Part shown: in pieces, positions 1 to 4,067 of the stretch
Numbering within the stretch: position 1 is the first letter of the stretch
How the letters are laid out: every line of letters begins with the position of its first letter
DNA from: Kiritimatiellia bacterium
GTDB taxonomy: Bacteria > Verrucomicrobiota > Kiritimatiellia > RFP12 > UBA1067
DNA: 5,615 bases
Reading direction: 5' to 3'
Assembly (NCBI GenBank): GCA_017385345.1
Contig: JAFNRY010000154.1
Span: forward strand, 1 to 5,615
Position numbers and translations under genes: made by a program
The notes under the pieces: generated by a model
Database searches by the model: none
Told to the model about the DNA's origin: nothing
The model's input: only the letters and a program-made list of their open reading frames with translations

Positions 1-794
1 ACGCGCTCGGTTCCGTTTTCAGAACCGTCGGAGCCGGATCGAAACTCGTTCTCAGTTTCGGAATCGATGCGGAGCTGGAGCTTTCCGGCGATGCCGCGAT
101 AGCGACGCGTGCGCTGCCCGTCGGGGCTCCGAATCGCGAGGTTGTTCTGATGGGAGGCGCCGTTTCGGTGAAATTGCCCGGGAATCTTCCGAAAGGTCTT
201 TTTTCGGTCAATACGCCGGGGTTTTCCGCGTACGATCTTTCCGGCGAATCCGTCTATGTCCACGAGGCGAAGGGTGACGGCGATTTGGTGTCCGTCTCAT
301 GCCGGAGCGGTTCGCTCTCCATCAAGGGGCGGCATTTCGAGATACTGCCCGTGAAGCCCCAGCAGGAAGTGAAGATCCGTACTTCCCAGGACGTTCTTTT
401 CACCGGAATCTACGGCGTTTCCGGCGACATGACGGCCCGGCTCGACCAGGGCGCGGTGCGGATAAAGGATTTCGAGACGGGCGAATCGAGGACGGAAAAC
501 AAGATTCTCGACTGGAAACTGACGCCGCGCACCGTCGTGAGAATCCACCGTTCCATGCCGGCCATCGGCGACAAGATGTCTGTTTCCGTCATGACGTTCG
601 ACGAGGCCGGCAACCTGCGCAACGAGTGCGCGTTTGCCGAAAACACGGTCGAGGTCAATACGGGGGAGATTGGCCCGACGTCGAAGAAAGAGCGCGAGGA
701 GCTCGCCAAGCGCGCCGCGGAGGCGGCGAAGAAGGATACCGCCGCGGAAGCGAAAGCGAATGCGGACGAAGACGGGGAGGCCGACGGCGAATGA
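1..794 (+). CDS. FecR-like domain protein, 5' truncated by the window edge
   Basis: The reading frame is already open at base 3 and stops at 792-794, giving 263 visible residues. The true start and any signal peptide lie left of the window, and the ATG at 150 is internal because the same fold continues upstream of it. The visible N-terminal part alternates short beta strands with the pattern of a FecR-type sensor domain: a 'GSVFRTVGAGSKLVLSFG' strand pair, an 'LELSGDA' turn, then 'GGAVSVKLPGNLPKGLFSVNTPG' (about residues 51-73), which resembles the FecR 'G.v.v.l......f.v.TP' signature. More beta-rich sequence follows to about residue 225, then a charged Lys/Glu/Ala tail (about 228-263) likely to be helical and ending in acidic residues. 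FecR domains are usually periplasmic or secreted signalling or scaffold modules. No sigma factor or TonB receptor partner is visible here, so a FecI/FecR regulatory role is not supported. It lies 59 bp upstream of a PpiD-like gene on the same strand. The family call is moderately secure; the function is unknown. Confidence 0.68.
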   Translation, partial: ALGSVFRTVGAGSKLVLSFGIDAELELSGDAAIATRALPVGAPNREVVLMGGAVSVKLPGNLPKGLFSVNTPGFSAYDLSGESVYVHEAKGDGDLVSVSCRSGSLSIKGRHFEILPVKPQQEVKIRTSQDVLFTGIYGVSGDMTARLDQGAVRIKDFETGESRTENKILDWKLTPRTVVRIHRSMPAIGDKMSVSVMTFDEAGNLRNECAFAENTVEVNTGEIGPTSKKEREELAKRAAEAAKKDTAAEAKANADEDGEADGE

Positions 795-853
795 CGCCGG
801 GCGGAAGAACGGCAAGCAAACTTTAAAAGACTGCACAAAGACGGTACGGAAAA

Positions 854-2575
854 ATGGTAATTCTTCAATTCAACAAACTGATCAGGAACAAATGGGTCTG
901 GGGTGTTTTCGCAATTCTCGTCTCGCTCGCTTTCGTAGCGCCGGACGAATGGCTGCGGGACTCGGACGATCCGAGAAACATGAACGCCGACTCGAGGAAC
1001 AGGCTCAAAGGAGTGGAGTATGACGGGGCGCTGTACGAGAAGTGCGATCATCTCGTCCGCTACTTCCTTCCCAAATTCCAGCGTTCGAATCTGTCCATGC
1101 TCCTGCCGTCCGATTCCGGGCGCTCCGTCTGGAAGGCGTATGCGGCTGCGAAAACGCTCTCGGAAGCCGGGTACGCCATACCCGATTCTCTGCTTGCCGA
1201 ACGCATCAAGGCGATGTTCACCGACGGCGACGGCGCTTTCAGCGAAGCCGCATACGGCGCGGCGGTGCGAAGGACGTTCGACGTCGAACCGCACGTGTTC
1301 GAATCCCAGCTCAGGCTTATGATGCTTCTGGAAACAGGCATAGACGGCATCGTGTCTTCTTCGACATGGCTTCCGCAGATGGCTCTGGACCAGGCGAATC
1401 GCGATTTCACCGACAAGTTCACCGTCAGGGTCGCCGTCTTCAACGAGGACAAGCAGGCTTCCAACGCGATAAAACTCGACGATGCCGGGCTGAAGAAATG
1501 GTATGAAGCGAACAGCTCGACTGTCGCTCTGCCCGACAGATACAAACTGCGCAGCGTGAAATACGACGCGACCTCCTCCAATCTGCTGGCCCGCGCCGTC
1601 GTGACCGAAGAGGCGATTAAGGAACGCTACGACGCAAATGCCGCAAAGGGAATCTACGATGTGAAGCCGGCGACCACGAACGATGTCAAGAAGGTCAAGC
1701 CTCTCGACGAGGTCCGCCAGTCGATAGAGACGGCGCTAAAGCAGGAAGAGGCGCTCGAGATCCTCAAGGCGGACGTGCGCGCCAAAACCGCCATCGATGA
1801 AGAGGACGAGGACGCCGTGAAGGGGCTTCTCGCGAATCTCGCGAAAGCGGACGGGTTGAAGGTGGAAACGAGCGACTGGTTCACGCTCTCTGGCGGTTTC
1901 GTGCCCGGCTTCATGAAGAACGTCTCTCTTCTCTTCCCGGGCGTTCCGCGAAAGGATTTCGACCGCACGGTGCGCTCTCTGATCGATTACGGCTACGGAA
2001 TCGTATCTTCTTCGAGGGCGGTCTGGGTGGTTGAACTTGCCGACAAGAGCGAAGCCCACACGCCGACGTTCGAAGAGGCAAAGGGGAAGATCGCCGACGC
2101 CGCTTTGCGCGACGCAAGGAAGGATGCGTTCAAAGCGCAGGTGGAGGCGGTGGCCGCCAAGGGCGTCGATGCGGTGCTTGCATCGGGGAACGTGACGACC
2201 AATATCACGTTCTCGCCGTGCTCGTTCGCGCGCGATTACGCTTCTTCGTGGGAAAACAGGTACGGATCGTGGGATTTCAAGGACGCTGGATTCGAAAACG
2301 CCGAGAAGGTTGTGTTCGCCGCCCGCTCCCTCGAGAAGGGTCAGGTTTCGCCGTTCGTGCAGCTTTCCACAGACAAGGCCGCGCTCGTGGTCTGTGAAAA
2401 CAGAGAGGCTGGCGATCCCGCGGATGTGTTCAAGGGCGAGCGCTTCGCGCGCATGGTTTCCATAATGCAGCTGGCGCCTTCCGAATCCGCCGGCAAGTGG
2501 CTCGACGCCAATCTCGAGAGTCTGGGCTACACCGAATCGCCTTCCCCGGCGGAAGACACCGGATACGACGAATGA
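854..2575 (+). CDS. PpiD/SurA-N-like membrane-anchored chaperone-type protein lacking a recognisable parvulin domain
   Basis: This is a 573-residue protein, close to the roughly 620 residues of E. coli PpiD. A short basic N-terminus (MVILQFNKLIRNKW) precedes one membrane segment at about residues 14-30, so the bulk should face the periplasm as in PpiD. Residues about 50-190 are helical with a SurA_N-like layout ('LLAERIKAMFTDGDGAFSEAAY', then 'FESQLRLMMLLETG'). Residues 210-262 match the PpiD pattern that leads into the isomerase domain ('LKKWYEANSSTVALPDRYKLRSVKYD', 'VTEEAIKERYDANA'). The sequence then passes directly to a helical segment ('LDEVRQSIETALKQEEAL', 284-301) where a catalytic parvulin domain would be expected. 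Residues 470-516 contain a degenerate parvulin-like tail ('VVFAARSLEKGQVSPF'). I infer a holdase or chaperone role rather than catalysis. The ATG at 854 is the first start after an in-frame stop at 824-826; the Shine-Dalgarno is poor (CGGAAA). The stop overlaps the dut start. A divergent, unrelated coiled-coil anchor protein is the alternative. Confidence 0.72.
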   Translation: MVILQFNKLIRNKWVWGVFAILVSLAFVAPDEWLRDSDDPRNMNADSRNRLKGVEYDGALYEKCDHLVRYFLPKFQRSNLSMLLPSDSGRSVWKAYAAAKTLSEAGYAIPDSLLAERIKAMFTDGDGAFSEAAYGAAVRRTFDVEPHVFESQLRLMMLLETGIDGIVSSSTWLPQMALDQANRDFTDKFTVRVAVFNEDKQASNAIKLDDAGLKKWYEANSSTVALPDRYKLRSVKYDATSSNLLARAVVTEEAIKERYDANAAKGIYDVKPATTNDVKKVKPLDEVRQSIETALKQEEALEILKADVRAKTAIDEEDEDAVKGLLANLAKADGLKVETSDWFTLSGGFVPGFMKNVSLLFPGVPRKDFDRTVRSLIDYGYGIVSSSRAVWVVELADKSEAHTPTFEEAKGKIADAALRDARKDAFKAQVEAVAAKGVDAVLASGNVTTNITFSPCSFARDYASSWENRYGSWDFKDAGFENAEKVVFAARSLEKGQVSPFVQLSTDKAALVVCENREAGDPADVFKGERFARMVSIMQLAPSESAGKWLDANLESLGYTESPSPAEDTGYDE

Positions 2576-3012
2576 TCGATCGCGCAACCGTGGCGTTCAA
2601 GCGTCTCGTTCCGTGCGCGGTTCTTCCGCGTTACGCCCGGGAGGGGGACGCGGGAATGGATCTTTCGAGCGCCGAGAACTGCGTCGTCCCGCCGCACGGC
2701 AGGGTTTTGGTTCATACCGGCCTTGCCATGGAACTGCCGCCGTTCTTCGAGGCGCAGGTCAGACCGCGCAGCGGTCTCGCGCTCAAACACGGGATTACCG
2801 TGCTGAACACCCCCGGAACCATCGATTCCGGCTATCGCGGCGAGATAGGGGTCGTGTTGTACAATACGACCGGCGAACCGTTCGAGGTGTCCGCCGGCGA
2901 TAGAATCGCGCAGCTTGTGATAGCGCGCTACTCTGTGGCGGATCCAGTCGAAGTCGGCGAGCTCGGCTCCACCGGCCGCGGGGAGGGCGGTTTCGGTTCG
3001 ACCGGCGTTTGA
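2572..3012 (+). CDS. dut: dUTP diphosphatase (dUTPase), trimeric all-beta type
   Basis: The enzyme hydrolyses dUTP to dUMP and pyrophosphate, keeping uracil out of DNA and supplying dUMP for thymidylate synthesis in the cytoplasm. The 146-residue product has the usual length and all five family motifs in order: GDAGMDL (25-31), RPRSGLA (64-70), GTIDSGYRGEIGV (82-94) with catalytic Asp85, GDRIAQLVI (109-117) with Gln114, and the glycine-rich C-terminal arm GRGEGGFGSTG (135-145) with Phe141 placed to stack on uracil. Motif 3 has Ser86 where many homologues have Ala. The start at 2572 is chosen because its ATG overlaps the TGA of the upstream gene (ATGA) and gives a family-typical N-terminus; the frame stays open further upstream only inside the preceding gene. 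No strong Shine-Dalgarno is visible, so translation is probably coupled to the upstream gene. def follows after 22 bp. The identification is firm. Confidence 0.97.
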   Translation: MIDRATVAFKRLVPCAVLPRYAREGDAGMDLSSAENCVVPPHGRVLVHTGLAMELPPFFEAQVRPRSGLALKHGITVLNTPGTIDSGYRGEIGVVLYNTTGEPFEVSAGDRIAQLVIARYSVADPVEVGELGSTGRGEGGFGSTGV

Positions 3013-3034
3013 CGCATTCCACGGGTGTTTCCCC

Positions 3035-3580
3035 ATGATACTTCCGATAAGAAAATACGGCGATCCCGTTCTGCGCGAACCGGCGCGTCCTGTGGGTTGC
3101 ATCACGCCTGAAATAGTGCAGCTCGCCCAGGACATGCTCGAAACGATGCACAAGGCCAAGGGCGTCGGCATAGCCGCCGAGCAGGTAGGCCGCCTCGAGA
3201 GAATCTGCGTCATCGACATACCCGACGGCTGCGACAAGGGCGAGCAGGCCGCGTTCAACGCTCCCATACCGATGCCTTTGGCTATGGTCAACCCCGAAAT
3301 AATCTCGCTTGAAGGATCCGAAAACGACAAAGAGGGGTGTTTGAGTTTTCCCGGAATCGGCGGCTCGGTGGTCCGTGCCGCGAAAGTGGTGTGCACTTAC
3401 ATCGATCTCGCAGGAAGACGCCAAACGATTTCGGCCGCCGGGTTTCTCGCCAGGGCGATACAACACGAAACCGACCATCTGGACGGCAGACTTTACGTGG
3501 ATAGAATGAGCGCGGTCGAAAGGCTTGCGTTCGCCCCGAAGCTCAAAAAACTCTCCAGGGCGAACGGCGGAGTCCGCTGA
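3035..3580 (+). CDS. def: Peptide deformylase
   Basis: This metalloenzyme removes the formyl group from the N-terminal methionine of new polypeptides at the ribosome. The 181-residue protein carries the three diagnostic motifs: GVGIAAEQ (43-50, with Gly45 and Gln50), EGCLS (100-104, metal ligand Cys102) and QHETDHLDG (143-151, metal ligands His144 and His148, catalytic Glu145). The EGCLS form places it with the bacterial type 1 enzymes. It is about 12 residues longer than E. coli Def, partly because of a longer loop around residues 62-82. Motif 1 has Glu49 where many enzymes have Pro or Thr, a position that tolerates change. The ATG at 3035 gives the canonical opening 'MILPIRKYGDPVLR'. The Shine-Dalgarno is weak (ACGGGTG about 8 nt upstream). 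It is the last gene of the plus-strand cluster and ends one base before the stop of the convergent CBM48 gene. fmt is not adjacent in this window. Confidence 0.97.
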   Translation: MILPIRKYGDPVLREPARPVGCITPEIVQLAQDMLETMHKAKGVGIAAEQVGRLERICVIDIPDGCDKGEQAAFNAPIPMPLAMVNPEIISLEGSENDKEGCLSFPGIGGSVVRAAKVVCTYIDLAGRRQTISAAGFLARAIQHETDHLDGRLYVDRMSAVERLAFAPKLKKLSRANGGVR

Positions 3581-3581
3581 A

Positions 3582-3938
3582 TCAGCCTACCGTAACGACC
3601 GAGTTGAAAGTACCCTGGTCGTTCTGGACGGAGTTTTCGTTCTCCGGGTCTGCGCACCAGACGCCGTCGATTACGAATTTGTACTGATAGACGCCGGGGG
3701 CGAGTTGAAGGGTGGCCGTGTATATGCCGCTCCTCGCTTTCCACGCCATCTTCTTGCCGGCGGGATCCCAATTGTTGAATTCGCCCGCAAGATATACCGC
3801 CTTCCCCTTGTCCGCGTGTACGGAGAAGGTTACCGCCTGCTTGGCGGCTTTCGGCTCTGTTTTCGCCGCAGCGGCGCGGCGAGTGCTTTTCGCCACTACT
3901 TTGACCGCCGCGCTTTTCTTTGTCGCGTTGATCTTCAT
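3582..3938 (-). CDS. Small free-standing glycogen-binding (CBM48/AMPK-beta type) protein with a basic Lys/Ala-rich N-terminal tail
   Basis: The 118-residue product has two parts. Residues 1-35 form a low-complexity tail with ten Lys/Arg, about eleven Ala and one acidic residue, resembling histone-H1-like tails. Residues 36-118 are an E-set/CBM48 domain: VYLAGEFNNW (48-57), PGVYQYKFVIDGVW (81-94) and GTFNSVVTVG (109-118). Compared from memory with the AMPK-beta glycogen-binding domain, the carbohydrate contacts are all present: Trp57, Lys87, Trp94 and Asn112 correspond to Trp100, Lys126, Trp133 and Asn150 of rat beta1. Glycan (alpha-glucan) binding is therefore likely. No enzyme domain or signal peptide is present, so it should be cytoplasmic. 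The ATG at 3938 is preferred over the in-frame ATG at 3956 because AGGGA (3948-3952) sits 9 nt before it; a longer open frame to 4172 runs through the promoter and is rejected. It is transcribed alone, divergent from the 4068 gene and convergent with def. Its cellular role is unknown. Confidence 0.88.
   Translation of the reverse strand: MKINATKKSAAVKVVAKSTRRAAAAKTEPKAAKQAVTFSVHADKGKAVYLAGEFNNWDPAGKKMAWKARSGIYTATLQLAPGVYQYKFVIDGVWCADPENENSVQNDQGTFNSVVTVG
3594..3623. repeat. Inverted repeat just inside the 3' end of the CBM48 gene, downstream of def
   Basis: AACGACC (3594-3600) and GGTCGTT (3617-3623) are perfect 7-bp inverted repeats with a 16-nt loop, 13 bp after the def stop. A hairpin here could slow or end plus-strand transcripts from def, since there is no intergenic space for a conventional terminator. 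No T-run directly follows the stem, so it is not a canonical intrinsic terminator and may simply reflect the codons of the overlapping gene. Confidence 0.3.
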
Positions 3939-3947
3939 TTTGTCTTT

Positions 3948-3952
3948 TCCCT
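3948..3952 (-). promoter_or_regulatory. Shine-Dalgarno site deciding the CBM48 protein start
   Basis: On the minus strand this reads AGGGA, 9 nt before the ATG at 3938. The competing in-frame ATG at 3956 has no comparable purine tract upstream, and using it would bury this site inside the coding region. Confidence 0.65.
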
Positions 3953-3968
3953 GCATTGTATCCGGCGC

Positions 3969-3985
3969 CCGGAATGGTGTTCCGG
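3969..3985 (-). promoter_or_regulatory. Inverted repeat in the 5' leader of the CBM48 gene
   Basis: A perfect 6-bp inverted repeat (CCGGAA, 5-nt loop, TTCCGG) lies in the predicted leader, between the transcription start near 3996 and the ATG at 3938. A further copy of the half-site (TCCGG, 3961-3965) can pair with CCGGA (3982-3986), offering an alternative fold. It could be an mRNA hairpin or an operator half-site pair. Nothing in the sequence shows which, and a 6-bp palindrome of this kind can arise by chance in GC-rich DNA. Confidence 0.35.
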
Positions 3986-4002
3986 ACACTGAAAGTTTAG
4001 AT

Positions 4003-4031
4003 ATTATCCCATTTGGCGCATTGTATGTCAA
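4003..4031 (-). promoter_or_regulatory. Sigma70-type promoter for the CBM48 gene
   Basis: Reading the minus strand, a perfect -35 box TTGACA (4026-4031) is followed by a 17-bp spacer and a -10 box GATAAT (4003-4008, five of six matches to TATAAT). Both boxes and the spacing are near the housekeeping-sigma optimum. Transcription should begin near 3996, giving a leader of roughly 58 nt before the ATG at 3938. This short AT-rich patch stands out from the GC-rich surroundings. It is the best promoter match in the window and suggests strong constitutive expression unless repressed. Confidence 0.82.
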
Positions 4032-4052
4032 GCGAATGCGCAATCGTTTTTT

Positions 4053-4061
4053 TGGTAGAAT
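4053..4061 (+). promoter_or_regulatory. Extended -10 promoter of the 4068 gene, likely giving a leaderless mRNA
   Basis: TGGTAGAAT is an extended -10 element: TGn directly followed by TAGAAT, five of six matches to TATAAT. Only six bases (ACACCC) separate it from the ATG at 4068, so transcription would be expected to start at or very near the A of the start codon. No good -35 box is present at the right distance (4033-4038 reads CGAATG), which fits extended -10 promoters. No Shine-Dalgarno precedes the ATG either, consistent with leaderless translation. Confidence 0.6.
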
Positions 4062-4067
4062 ACACCC

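Noticed and set aside
795..853. Search for a promoter or terminator between the FecR-like and PpiD-like genes
   Set aside because: The 59-bp gap has no convincing -35/-10 pair or hairpin-T-run. CTTTAAAAG is AT-rich but lacks a partner element, so the genes are treated as co-transcribed.
410..1294. Long minus-strand open frame (294 codons) opposite the FecR-like and PpiD-like genes
   Set aside because: It spans two plus-strand genes and the gap between them, its translation is Arg/Ser-rich without any domain, and there is no start signal. It is a typical shadow frame in GC-rich DNA.
2527..3396. Long minus-strand open frame (289 codons) opposite dut and def
   Set aside because: dut and def on the plus strand are unambiguous from their catalytic motifs, and the opposite-strand translation shows no recognisable family.
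3545..3576. Possible intrinsic terminator for the CBM48 transcript (weak CTCC/GGAG stem then six T on the minus strand)
   Set aside because: The stem is only 4 bp with a 12-nt loop and lies in def coding sequence, where the A-run encodes the Lys-Lys of the deformylase C-terminus. Too weak to list as a terminator.
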